Below, piece by piece: positions 24,777 to 32,339 of a stretch of DNA of 64,000 bases. Made by a program: the position numbers and the translations under genes. A model generated the notes under the pieces. That model saw only the letters and a program-made list of their open reading frames with translations. It did not search any database and had not been told where the DNA came from. Position 1 is the stretch's first letter, and each line of letters opens with the position of its first letter. This DNA comes from Fodinicola acaciae (lineage in GTDB: Bacteria; Actinomycetota; Actinomycetes; Mycobacteriales; HKI-0501). The stretch lies in NCBI RefSeq assembly GCF_010993745.1, contig NZ_WOTN01000001.1, positions 871,235 to 935,234 on the forward strand, given 5' to 3'.

Positions 24777-25628
24777 TCAGCCGACAGACTTCACGATCTC
24801 GGCGACGGTTTCGGCGTACGGGGTGGTCGGCCGGCCGATCAGCCGGCGCAGGTCACCGCTGGTCTCACCGAGCAGTCCGTCGGCGGTGTTGCCATCCAGC
24901 GCGACCACGAAGCCGGCGACCTCGGCCGGCAGGCCGGCCTCGACCAGCGCGGCGCGGTGCTCGTCCGAAGTGAGGTTGCGATAGGTCACCGGACGGCCGG
25001 CGGCGGCGCCGATGGCGTCGGCGAGATCCGCGTACGTCCAGGTCTGGTCGCCGGACAGCTCGTAGACCTTGCCTTCGTGACCGTCGGTCGTCAGCACGGC
25101 GACGGCCGCCTCGGCGTAGTCGGCGCGCGTCGCGCTGGCGATCCGACCGTCACCGGCACTGCCGGCAAACGACCCGTCGCGCACCGCCTGCTCGATCTTT
25201 TCCTGGTAGTTCTCGGTGTACCAACCGTTGCGCAGGAACGTGTAGGGCAGACCGGACGCGCGGATGGCCTCCTCGGTCGCCTTGTGATCCGGCGCCAGGA
25301 CGAGCGCGGTGTCGTCGGCTTTGGGAGCGCTGGTGTAGATCAGGTGTCGTACGCCGGCCTGCTTCGCGGCCTCGACCGCGGCGGTGTGCTGCGCGACCCG
25401 GTTGCCGACCTCGTTGCTGGAGACCAGCAGCACCTTGTCGGCGCCGGCGAACGCGGTGGCCAGCGTGGCCGGGTCGTTGTAGTCGGCGTGCCGCACCTCG
25501 ACGCCGAGGCCGGCGGCCTTGTCGGTGCTGCGCGCGGCGGCGACGATCTGGTCGGCCGGCAACTTGGCTCGCAGGCCCTGGACGACCAGCCGACCGAGTT
25601 GGCCGCTGGCTCCGGTGACGACGATCAT
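24777..25628 (-). CDS. qorB: NmrA/QorB-type NAD(P)H:quinone oxidoreductase
   Basis: 283 residues with the atypical-SDR Rossmann motif TGASGQLG at the N-terminus, VLLVSSNEVGNR, LIYTSAPKADDT, FLRNGWYTENY and the C-terminal NTADGLLGETSGDLRRLIGRPTT that mark the QorB (YtfG) family. The enzyme reduces quinones with NAD(P)H in the cytoplasm. The ATG has GAGGAG before it. It is divergent from an HxlR-type regulator with an 87-base gap containing a clear operator, the same arrangement as qorB/qorR in other actinobacteria. Confidence 0.88.
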   Translation of the reverse strand: MIVVTGASGQLGRLVVQGLRAKLPADQIVAAARSTDKAAGLGVEVRHADYNDPATLATAFAGADKVLLVSSNEVGNRVAQHTAAVEAAKQAGVRHLIYTSAPKADDTALVLAPDHKATEEAIRASGLPYTFLRNGWYTENYQEKIEQAVRDGSFAGSAGDGRIASATRADYAEAAVAVLTTDGHEGKVYELSGDQTWTYADLADAIGAAAGRPVTYRNLTSDEHRAALVEAGLPAEVAGFVVALDGNTADGLLGETSGDLRRLIGRPTTPYAETVAEIVKSVG

Positions 25629-25660
25629 GTGGACTCCTCAGCTCGATGCTTGCGTCTGGA

Positions 25661-25692
25661 TAGTACTAACTATTGGAAAGTACTAGCTAGTC
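25661..25692. promoter_or_regulatory. Operator between qorB and the HxlR regulator
   Basis: Two direct copies of AGTACTA(A/G)CTA start at 25662 and 25679, 17 bases apart. The second contains the perfect 10-base palindrome ACTAGCTAGT and the first the palindrome TAGTACTA. The AT content stands out from the surrounding GC-rich DNA. Location between a divergent oxidoreductase and its HxlR-type regulator makes binding by that regulator very likely. Confidence 0.65.
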
Positions 25693-25715
25693 CGCCGCGA
25701 GGTAACCTGGATCGC

Positions 25716-26099
25716 ATGGAAGAGTTCGACCGGCTCCTTTTCGACGTCTTCGCGCGTGGCTGTCCGTCGCGGAAGGCGCTGGAGGACGTCACTGGACGCT
25801 GGGGGATCCTGGCGATGGTCGCGCTGCGCGACGGCACGCTCCGCTTCAACGCATTGCGCCGCCGCGTCGACGGCGTGAGCGAGAAGATGCTGGCGCAGAC
25901 CCTGCACGCGCTCGAGCGCGACGGGTTCGTACGCCGGGACGCCCAACCGGTCATCCCGCCGCGCGTCGACTACAGCCTGACCGAGCCGGGACGGCGGCTC
26001 GCCGACAAGCTGATCGAGCTGATCGAGCTCACCGAGTCGTTGATGCCAGGAGTTCTCGACGCACAGAATGCGTACGACACAGCCAAAGCTGCCTCCTGA
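25716..26099 (+). CDS. HxlR-family winged-helix regulator (QorR-like)
   Basis: 127 residues. The HxlR pattern is clear: CPSRKALEDVTGRWGILAMVAL at the start with the redox-type Cys15, LRFNALRRRVDGVSEKMLAQTL as helix-turn-helix, LERDGFVRRDAQPVIPPRVDYSLTEPG as wing, and a C-terminal dimer helix. QorR uses the N-terminal Cys to sense diamide-type oxidants and represses qorB and itself. The frame is open for 1.3 kb upstream but the ATG at 25716 gives the family's usual N-terminus. It should bind the operator at 25661-25692. Confidence 0.88.
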   Translation: MEEFDRLLFDVFARGCPSRKALEDVTGRWGILAMVALRDGTLRFNALRRRVDGVSEKMLAQTLHALERDGFVRRDAQPVIPPRVDYSLTEPGRRLADKLIELIELTESLMPGVLDAQNAYDTAKAAS

Positions 26100-26179
26100 C
26101 CGGGGCGGTGGTGGTGGGTGTTGAGGCCGTGTCGGGTTTCGCGGGGGCGATAGATGTGGCGGGGACGTGGTGCGTCTCC

Positions 26180-26265
26180 TGTTGTGTTGGGGTAGTTGAG
26201 TTTCTGATTTGTTGCGTTGGGGTGGGTTTTCTGGTTGTTGCGTGGGTGGATGGTTGGGTTTTCGC
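26180..26265. repeat. Three imperfect tandem copies of a roughly 28-base G/T-rich unit
   Basis: Copies start near 26180, 26210 and 26236. Each begins TGTTG then (T/C)GTTGGGGT or CGTGGGTGG and ends in TTTCTG or TTTTC. They share roughly two thirds of positions. Nothing links them to a known element. Confidence 0.45.
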
Positions 26266-26479
26266 CTGCGCGGCGGGCGCTCCTGCGCGGAGGGCGACCT
26301 CAAGGGAGGGGGCGCGGGAACGCCAATCGGTGTGCACGAGGGGTGCGGGCGGCGGTTTGCGGGCGAGGCCGGGCTCTCCAGGTCACGTATGGGAAGCAAC
26401 CCGTCAGGCTGGATGCCAACGGTCGTGCTGTAGCGCTAAATGACCGTCTTGTCGGTTTGTGTTTTTGGTAGTAGGGACG

Positions 26480-26506
26480 CCATGCGTGCGTCTGACGCAC
26501 GTATGG
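26480..26506. repeat. Degenerate copy of a palindromic intergenic repeat
   Basis: The arms CATGCGTGCGTC and GACGCACGTATG flank a single T, with one mismatch, and GGCCATGCG follows. The core and the trailing GGCCATGCG match the perfect palindrome at 32202-32250. The outer part of the left arm is lost here. Confidence 0.7.
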
Positions 26507-26792
26507 GGGCCATGCGAACATTGAGCGGCGGCTGGGGTGGTGCTGGTGTGACAACTGTGGCTGACAATGCAGGTGAGGTGGCTTGATCGCGTAATACTTG
26601 TCTGACAAGACATCAAGCTAGGGTATTTTGCCGAGTCTGAGTCATCGCTCACAGTCGGCCTTTCTCGTTGCGCTGACCTGTGGAAACGCGAGTGTCTCCG
26701 GTGTCACAAATGCTGAGTGCATGAGGTCACTGACCGCGTGGCACGGGCTTCTTACCATGAAAAACAAAATTGCGGATGAGTGGAGTGACCGG

Positions 26793-27389
26793 ATGCGGCG
26801 TGTCCTGTTGTCGGGCCTACGAAGATTGGGCATCGGCCGCAGTCAGCTGCGCCGCCGCTCGGACCGTGTGGAGAGCATGTTCCTGCGGTGGGCCGTTCTT
26901 GGCGTAATCGTGGCGATTGTTTTGGCTCCATCGTTGGCGATCGACACCTATCAGCGAGAAATGCGTACGGTCGCGCAGCAGGCTGCGAGCCGCCACGAGG
27001 TGCAGGCGGTCGTCTTGCAGGACGCGCTGGCCAGTCCGAGCAGCGCCGAACCGTCGGGACTGACGCCGGCGCAGGCGCACGTACGGGGACAGTGGAAATC
27101 GCCGGACGGCGTCGTGCACACGGCCTCGATTGAGGTCGACAGTGGTACGAAGGCCGGCGCGCACGTGCCGATCTGGGTCGATCGCGCCGGACATCAGGTG
27201 TCGGCGCCGGAGACCGCCGGCGGTGCGCTGATCGGCGCGATTCTGGCGGCGCTGGGCGCGGTGATCGCGGTCGTCGCGTTGTTCATCGCGCTCTATTGGC
27301 TCGTACGCTGGCCGCTCGACCGCATCCGGCTGGCGCGCTGGGACGCCGAATGGCGCCGCGCCTCGGCTGACTGGGCCAGCCGCTCCTAG
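26793..27389 (+). CDS. Rv1733c-family transmembrane protein
   Basis: 198 residues from the ATG at 26793 (TGGAGTG ahead of it); ATG 26757 is an alternative. The order is Arg-rich cytoplasmic start, a helix (WAVLGVIVAIVLAPSLAI), an extracytoplasmic domain with GQWKSPDGVVHTASIEVDSG, TKAGAHVPIWVDRAGHQVS, and a second helix (GAILAALGAVIAVVALFIALYWLV). This copies mycobacterial Rv1733c, including the KxGxxVxIWVDxxGxxV signature and final Arg/Trp-rich tail. Rv1733c is a DosR-regulon membrane protein of unknown function. A DosR/DosS-like pair is present at the start of the window, although no DosR box was found upstream of this gene. Confidence 0.8.
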   Translation: MRRVLLSGLRRLGIGRSQLRRRSDRVESMFLRWAVLGVIVAIVLAPSLAIDTYQREMRTVAQQAASRHEVQAVVLQDALASPSSAEPSGLTPAQAHVRGQWKSPDGVVHTASIEVDSGTKAGAHVPIWVDRAGHQVSAPETAGGALIGAILAALGAVIAVVALFIALYWLVRWPLDRIRLARWDAEWRRASADWASRS

Positions 27390-27439
27390 CCTCGGGCTTT
27401 CATCTGTTGGCCGGTGACACGGCCTAGAAATGCACGGAA

Positions 27440-27503
27440 GTGCCTGTCCAGTGCGGGAAACTTGGGATTGCGACGTCTCAAGGGTCACTGCACTGGAAGG
27501 CAC
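27440..27503. promoter_or_regulatory. Long inverted repeat before the IS1380 transposase
   Basis: GTGCCTGTCCAGTGC at 27440-27454 pairs with GCACTGGAAGGCAC at 27490-27503, 14 pairs with one bulge, enclosing 35 bases. It ends seven bases before the GTG start. In RNA the right arm would cover the area just upstream of the transposase start, which has GGAAGG within the arm as its only ribosome-binding-like sequence. A role in limiting transposase translation is an inference. Confidence 0.45.
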
Positions 27504-27510
27504 TCCGTAG

Positions 27511-28911
27511 GTGAAGGTTAACAGGGTTGGCGGGTTGGTTCTGGATCCGGCTCGCGAGTCGTTGGTGTCCTCTGCTGGCGGACTGTTGTTACGGCAGACG
27601 ATCCGGTTGTCAGGTGTGCGGCGAGCGTTGTCGGTAGCCCTTGATCCGTGGCGTGGTCGCCGGGTCCGCCACGGTCCGGGGAAGATCGTTTGCGACCTGG
27701 CGACCGCGGTTGCGCTCGGCGGTGACTGTTTAGCGGATGTGAGCGTGGTCCGGGCGCAACCTGGACTGTTCGGGCCGGTGGCCAGCGATCCGACGATATC
27801 GCGGCTGGTCAGCACGTTGGCTGGCGATGTTGATGCTGTCCTGCCGGCGATCCGGTCCGCGCGGGCTCAGGCGCGGTGCGCGGTCTGGAAGCGGCGCCGG
27901 CCGTTGGCCGGCCGTGCGGGTAGTCGCGACGGCGGCCAAGTCATCATCGATCTGGACTCGACATTGGTGACCGCGCACTCGGACAAAGAACGTGCCTGCG
28001 CTACCCACAAACGCGGGTTCGGATTCGCGCCGATGTGCGCGTTCGTCGACCATGGCCAGTACGGGACCGGAGAAAGCCTGGTGCTGCAACTGCGTCCTGG
28101 CAACGCTTCACCGTGGAACAAGCAGGACCATGTCCAGGCTCTGGATCTGGCGCTGGCCCAGCTGCCCGAAGGCGAGCGCGCGCAGGTGTTGGTCCGTGCC
28201 GATTCCGGCGCGTGTTCCAAGGCGTTCCTGCATCACATCACCGATCTGGGGTTGGAGTATTCGATCGGATTCCCGGCCCATGAAACGGTCAAAGCCGCGA
28301 TGGAGGCTATCCCGCCGCAGGCCTGGAGACCGGCTGTTGACGGTGACGGCCAGCCGCGCGAGGGCGCGCAGGTCGCCGAGCTCACGCGATGGATGCCCGA
28401 CCCGACCCCGGCAACCCGACCCGGTCCTCAACAATGGCCAGCCGGGATGCGGGTGATCGCCCGCCGGGAACGACCACACCCCGGCGCGCAACTACGCCTC
28501 ACCGACCAGGACGGGTGGCGCATCACCTGCTTCGCCACCAACACCCACGGCCCCGGCTGGACACTGGACACACTGGAAGTACGCCACCGGCAACGAGCCC
28601 GTTGCGAGGACCGTATCCGCGCGCAGAAAGACACCGGCATGCGCAACCTGCCCTTCCACGGATACGCCCACAACCAGATCTGGCTGGAAATCGCCGCACT
28701 AGCGGCGGACTTGCTGGCCTGGACCCAAACCCTGGCCTGGGACACACACCAACCCGCCAGACGCTGGGAACCCAAACGCCTACGGCTACGCATCCTGGCC
28801 GTCGCCGGCCGCATCATCCACAGCGGCCGACGACGACGCCTACGACTACCCCGCAACTGGCCCTTCAACCACCTCATCGACAACGCCTGGAAATCCCTAC
28901 AACCCAGCTAA
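27511..28911 (+). CDS. IS1380-family DDE transposase
   Basis: 466 residues, full family length, with a GTG start. The catalytic acidic residues fall in QVIIDLDSTLV, LVRADSGACSKAFL and the late ARCEDRIRAQKDTGMRNLPF, and FLHHITDLGLEYSIGFPA and WLEIAALAADLLAWTQ are further family segments. No frameshift or stop interrupts it, so it may be active. The last third of the gene prefers A-containing codons (many ACC, CAA, AAC), unlike the host genes. Confidence 0.93.
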   Translation: MKVNRVGGLVLDPARESLVSSAGGLLLRQTIRLSGVRRALSVALDPWRGRRVRHGPGKIVCDLATAVALGGDCLADVSVVRAQPGLFGPVASDPTISRLVSTLAGDVDAVLPAIRSARAQARCAVWKRRRPLAGRAGSRDGGQVIIDLDSTLVTAHSDKERACATHKRGFGFAPMCAFVDHGQYGTGESLVLQLRPGNASPWNKQDHVQALDLALAQLPEGERAQVLVRADSGACSKAFLHHITDLGLEYSIGFPAHETVKAAMEAIPPQAWRPAVDGDGQPREGAQVAELTRWMPDPTPATRPGPQQWPAGMRVIARRERPHPGAQLRLTDQDGWRITCFATNTHGPGWTLDTLEVRHRQRARCEDRIRAQKDTGMRNLPFHGYAHNQIWLEIAALAADLLAWTQTLAWDTHQPARRWEPKRLRLRILAVAGRIIHSGRRRRLRLPRNWPFNHLIDNAWKSLQPS

Positions 28912-29048
28912 AAACGACGAACCAACCCCACAACCAGGACCGGAGAACCGGCGACACAGCGCCGGAAACCAGCCCTGCCACAAACAAACACACAGACCCC
29001 ACAACCAGCCAAACAGTCACTCAACTCCCACGCGAAAGATCGAGGCTA

Positions 29049-29224
29049 GGGTCTGTCTCCATATTCCGCGGGGCGATAGCCGAGCCGCTGTCACATCTTT
29101 CTCGGGCCGCCTGACGGCACGGCGAAACCGCCCATGTGGCGCTGCCACGCCGGGCGGCTCCGCCGCACCGCCAGACGACATTTGGATCTCGACTCTCATC
29201 CCCCCGGAATATGCAGACAGGCCC
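29049..29224. mobile_element. Small TA-flanked inverted-repeat element (MITE-like), copy 1
   Basis: 176 bases bounded by TA on both sides. The left end GGGTCTGTCTCCATATTCCG pairs with the right end (inverse GGGCCTGTCTGCATATTCCG), 18 of 20 matching. The inside encodes nothing. Reading from its right end, GGATGAGAGTC begins 23 bases in, exactly as in the element at 35201-35279. The right boundary falls in the recQ stop codon: the TAG is TA from the target plus the first G of the element. A non-autonomous transposon with TA target duplication (as in IS630/mariner-type elements) is the best reading. Confidence 0.7.
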
Positions 29225-31062
29225 TAAACCACCTCGGCCAACACGGCGAGGATCTGGTCGCCGTATTTCGCCAGCTTGTTCTCGCCGACACCGCTGATCG
29301 TGCCGAGCGCCTCCAGCGACGACGGCAGCTCGGTGGCGATCTGTTTCAGCGTGGCGTCGTGGAAGATGACGTACGCCGGCAGGCCGAGCTCGCGAGCGGT
29401 CTCGCCGCGCCAGCTCCGCAGCCGCTCGAAAATCGGCTCCGCCTCGGCGGTGAGCTCGATCGCCGCCTTGGCCTTCGCGGACGACTTGGCCGCCTTCGGC
29501 GCGCGCGTACGCTCCGGCTCGCGGCGCAGGCGCACCTGGCGCTGCTCGAACAACACCTGGTTGCTGCCTTCGGTGAGCACCAGCGTGCCGAAGTCGCCCT
29601 CGACGCCGAGCAACCCCTGCGCGAGCAACTGCCGTACGACCCCGCGCCACTCGGTGTCGCGCAGCTCGCTGCCTTTGCCGAAGACGGTGAGCTGGTCGTG
29701 CCGGTGCTGCCGCACCTTGTCGGTGGTCTTTCCGAGCAATATGTCGATAACCTGACCGGCGCCGAACTTCTGGCCGCGTTCCTTACGGAGCCGGAACACG
29801 GTCGAGAGCAGCTTCTGCGCGGCGATCGTGCCGTCCCAGGCCTCCGGCGGAGTCAGGCAGCTGTCACAGTTGCCGCAGTTTTCCTCCTGCGACTGGCCGA
29901 AGTAGGCGAGGAGCTGGCCGCGCCGGCACTCCACCGTCTCGCACAGCGCGAGCATCGCGTCGAGGTGGATGTTGAGCCGGCGGCGGTGCGCGTCGTCGCC
30001 TTCGGACTTGTCGATCAGCTGTCGCTGCTGCACCACGTCGGCCAGGCCGTACGCCAGCCAAGCGGTCGACGGCAGGCCGTCACGGCCGGCGCGACCGGTC
30101 TCCTGGTAATAACCCTCGACCGACTTGGGCAGGTCGAGGTGCGCGACGAACCGTACGTCCGGCTTGTCGATCCCCATCCCGAACGCGATGGTGGCGACCA
30201 TGACCAGGCCGTCCTCGCGGAGGAACCGCGCCTGGTTGGCCGCCCTCGTGCGGGAATCCAGGCCGGCGTGATAGGGCAGCGCCTCGATCCCGTTTTCCAC
30301 CAGGAAATCGGCGATCTTCTCCACCGACGCGCGGGACAGGCAGTAGACGATGCCGGCGTCGCCGGCATGCTCGGTCTGCAGCAGCTTGAGCAGCTGCCGC
30401 TTCGGCTCGTTTTTCGGCACGATCCGATACTGGATGTTGGGCCGGTCGAAGCTGGCCACGAAATGCCGCGCCTCGGTGAGGTTGAGCCGGTGCGCGATCT
30501 CCTCGCGGGTCGCGTCGGTCGCCGTCGCGGTCAGTGCGATCCGCGGCACGTCCGGCCAGCGCTCGTGCAGCGCGGACAGCTCCAGGTAATCCGGCCGGAA
30601 GTCGTGGCCCCACTGCGCCACACAGTGCGCCTCGTCGATGGCGAACAACGACACCTTGCCGCGGTCGAGCAGCCGCATGGTGGCCTCGACCCGCAACCGC
30701 TCCGGCGCCAGGTAGAGCAGGTCGAGCTCGCCGTCCAGGAAGGCCTCCTCGACCTCGCGGCGGGCGTAGGAATCCTGGGTGGAGTTGAGAAAACCGGCGC
30801 GTACGCCGACCGTACGCAGCGCGTCGACCTGGTCCTGCATCAGCGCGATGAGCGGCGAGATGACCACACCGGTGCCGGGCCGTACGAGCGCGGGGATCTG
30901 GTAACACAGCGACTTGCCGCCACCGGTCGGCATCAGCACGAGCGCGTCGCCGCCGCCGACCACGTGCTCGATGATGTCCTGCTGGTTGCCGCGGAACGCG
31001 TCGTATCCGAAGACGCGCTGCAGGACTTCGGTCGCTTCGCTGACTGTCCCGAGGCTTCCCAC
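29224..31062 (-). CDS. recQ: ATP-dependent DNA helicase RecQ
   Basis: 612 residues if started at GTG 31062; an ATG at 31131 and a frame start at 31164 are alternatives, the last reaching into the divergent gene's leader. Helicase motifs are complete: motif 0 [13 protein letters not shown], Walker [16 protein letters not shown] with [19 protein letters not shown]-type ALTATAT, motif [13 protein letters not shown] RecQ zinc site follows (CETVECRRG...CGNCDSC), then the winged-helix RQC region and a C-terminal HRDC domain ([26 protein letters not shown]). It unwinds DNA during recombination repair. Its stop codon abuts the MITE-like element. Confidence 0.93.
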   Translation of the reverse strand: MGSLGTVSEATEVLQRVFGYDAFRGNQQDIIEHVVGGGDALVLMPTGGGKSLCYQIPALVRPGTGVVISPLIALMQDQVDALRTVGVRAGFLNSTQDSYARREVEEAFLDGELDLLYLAPERLRVEATMRLLDRGKVSLFAIDEAHCVAQWGHDFRPDYLELSALHERWPDVPRIALTATATDATREEIAHRLNLTEARHFVASFDRPNIQYRIVPKNEPKRQLLKLLQTEHAGDAGIVYCLSRASVEKIADFLVENGIEALPYHAGLDSRTRAANQARFLREDGLVMVATIAFGMGIDKPDVRFVAHLDLPKSVEGYYQETGRAGRDGLPSTAWLAYGLADVVQQRQLIDKSEGDDAHRRRLNIHLDAMLALCETVECRRGQLLAYFGQSQEENCGNCDSCLTPPEAWDGTIAAQKLLSTVFRLRKERGQKFGAGQVIDILLGKTTDKVRQHRHDQLTVFGKGSELRDTEWRGVVRQLLAQGLLGVEGDFGTLVLTEGSNQVLFEQRQVRLRREPERTRAPKAAKSSAKAKAAIELTAEAEPIFERLRSWRGETARELGLPAYVIFHDATLKQIATELPSSLEALGTISGVGENKLAKYGDQILAVLAEVV

Positions 31063-31175
31063 CCGACGATCGTACGGTCCAGGGCCGACGATTCCGCGCG
31101 CGACGTGCGGAGCGGCGTCGGCTGTCCGCATCCACACCCTTGACCGGTGAGTCTTCTTACGCAACCGTGGTGCTT

Positions 31176-32201
31176 ATGAAGCTGGGATGGACGATGGGTT
31201 ACTGGGGTGCCGGGCCGGCGCCGGGGACCGACGAGGTGATCGACGAGGCTGACGCGCTCGGCCTGGACTCGATCTGGACCGCCGAAGCGTACGGGTCGGA
31301 CGCGCTGACTCCGCTGGCCTGGTATGGCGCGCGTACGACGACACCGCGGCTGGGCACCGGCATCATCCAGATGAGCGCGCGCACGCCGACCGCCACCGCG
31401 ATGGCGGCGATGACCCTCGACCACCTGTCCGGCGGCCGCGTCATCCTCGGCCTCGGCACCTCCGGTCCGCAGGTCGTGGAGGGGTGGTACGGCCAGGAGT
31501 ATGGCAAGCCGCTGGCGCGTACCCGCGAATACATCGACATCGTACGGAAAGTCGTCGCGCGCGAGAAGCTGACGCATGACGGCGCCTTCTACCGCGTGCC
31601 GATCGAGGGCGGCACCGGGCTCGGCAAGGCACTGCGCTCGACGATCCGGCCATACCGGACCGACATCCCGATCTTCCTTGGCGCGCAGGGACCCAAGAAC
31701 GTCGCTCTCGCGGCCGAGGTCGCCGACGGCTGGCTGACGCTCTTCTTCGGACCGAAGCTGAACGATTACTACAAGGACGTGTTGGCTGAGGGGTTCGCTC
31801 GTCCGGGCGCGCGGCACACCGCGGAGTCGTTCGAGGTCGCCGTGTCGGTGACCGCGGTGATCGACGACGACGTGGAGGCCGCCGCCGACCGGATCCGTCC
31901 GCTGCTGGCGCTCTACATCGGCGGCATGGGCGCGGTGGAGGCCAACTTTCACCGCAACATGTTCCTGCGGCTGGGATACGAGCAGGAGTGCGACAAGATC
32001 ACCGAGCTCTACCTGTCCGGCCGCAAGGAGGAGGCGATCGCGCAGGTGTCGACCGCGATGGTCGAGGAGGTCGCGCTGATCGGCCCGAAGGCCAAGATCG
32101 CCGACGACCTCGCGGCGTGGCAAGCGACCATCGCCACCAGCCTGGTGCTGATGGGCGCCGACCTGCCGACCCTGCGTACGCTCGCCGAGCTGCTCGGATG
32201 A
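31176..32201 (+). CDS. LLM-class F420-dependent oxidoreductase
   Basis: 341 residues from ATG 31176, which yields the family start MKLGWTMGYWGAG; the open frame from 31140 has no better signal. Luciferase-like features are GTGIIQMSARTPTATAMAA, LDHLSGGRVILGLGTSGPQVVEG with the G-rich flavin phosphate loop, FLGAQGPKNVALAAEVADGWL, and the C-terminal IGPKAKIADDLAAW. These TIM-barrel enzymes use deazaflavin F420 for hydride transfer; the particular substrate cannot be told. Divergent from recQ, with no obvious ribosome binding site. A perfect palindrome lies directly after its stop. Confidence 0.9.
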   Translation: MKLGWTMGYWGAGPAPGTDEVIDEADALGLDSIWTAEAYGSDALTPLAWYGARTTTPRLGTGIIQMSARTPTATAMAAMTLDHLSGGRVILGLGTSGPQVVEGWYGQEYGKPLARTREYIDIVRKVVAREKLTHDGAFYRVPIEGGTGLGKALRSTIRPYRTDIPIFLGAQGPKNVALAAEVADGWLTLFFGPKLNDYYKDVLAEGFARPGARHTAESFEVAVSVTAVIDDDVEAAADRIRPLLALYIGGMGAVEANFHRNMFLRLGYEQECDKITELYLSGRKEEAIAQVSTAMVEEVALIGPKAKIADDLAAWQATIATSLVLMGADLPTLRTLAELLG

Positions 32202-32250
32202 CCGCATGGCCACCATGCGTGCGTCTGACGCACGCATGGTGGCCATGCGG
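32202..32250. repeat. 49-base perfect palindrome after the LLM oxidoreductase gene
   Basis: Two 24-base arms match perfectly around a single T at 32226; the core reads CATGCGTGCGTC T GACGCACGCATG. It begins one base after the TGA at 32199-32201. There is no T-tract after it, so a simple rho-independent terminator is doubtful, although an RNA hairpin of this size may still stop transcription or protect the 3' end. A degenerate second copy lies at 26480-26506, so it is a dispersed repeat. Confidence 0.8.
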
Positions 32251-32339
32251 CCAAACCGACACGTAAGTGGGACGAGCGAGGGTGTGTCGGGCAGAACCGG
32301 CGGCACCCGCCTACGATCGGCGGCGCGCCAAGGAGGGGA

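Larger units (their letters stand above)
26100..26792. other. Intergenic stretch with G+T-rich strand, tandem repeats and a palindrome
   Basis: No convincing gene lies in these 690 bases. The plus strand is strikingly G+T rich between 26100 and 26260. Three imperfect copies of a 26-30 base unit beginning TGTTG(T/C)GT(T/G)GGGG run from 26180 to about 26265. A degenerate copy of a palindromic repeat lies at 26480-26506. A short palindrome CTTGTCTGACAAG lies at 26597-26609 ahead of the downstream gene. Small open frames here show no codon bias or family resemblance. Confidence 0.5.
27423..29048 (+). mobile_element. IS1380-family insertion sequence (ends approximate)
   Basis: The element carries one complete transposase gene. 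Possible outer ends are the CCTAG at 27423 and its inverse near 29050, but only five bases match and no target duplication is visible, so the boundaries are estimates. Base composition in the transposase 3' part and beyond (A+C-rich plus strand) differs from neighbouring genes, in keeping with foreign origin. Confidence 0.6.

Noticed and set aside
24423-25715. Upstream extension of the HxlR regulator frame
   Set aside because: It runs antisense to qorB and the DUF5134 gene; the HxlR domain begins right after ATG 25716.
26209-26471. Small open frames in the G/T-rich gap
   Set aside because: Several overlapping frames with Trp/Gly/Val-rich products arise from composition; no ribosome binding site or family supports any.
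27423-29050. Exact ends of the IS1380 element
   Set aside because: CCTAG occurs at both candidate ends, but the match stops after five bases and no 4-base target duplication fits, so the limits stay approximate.
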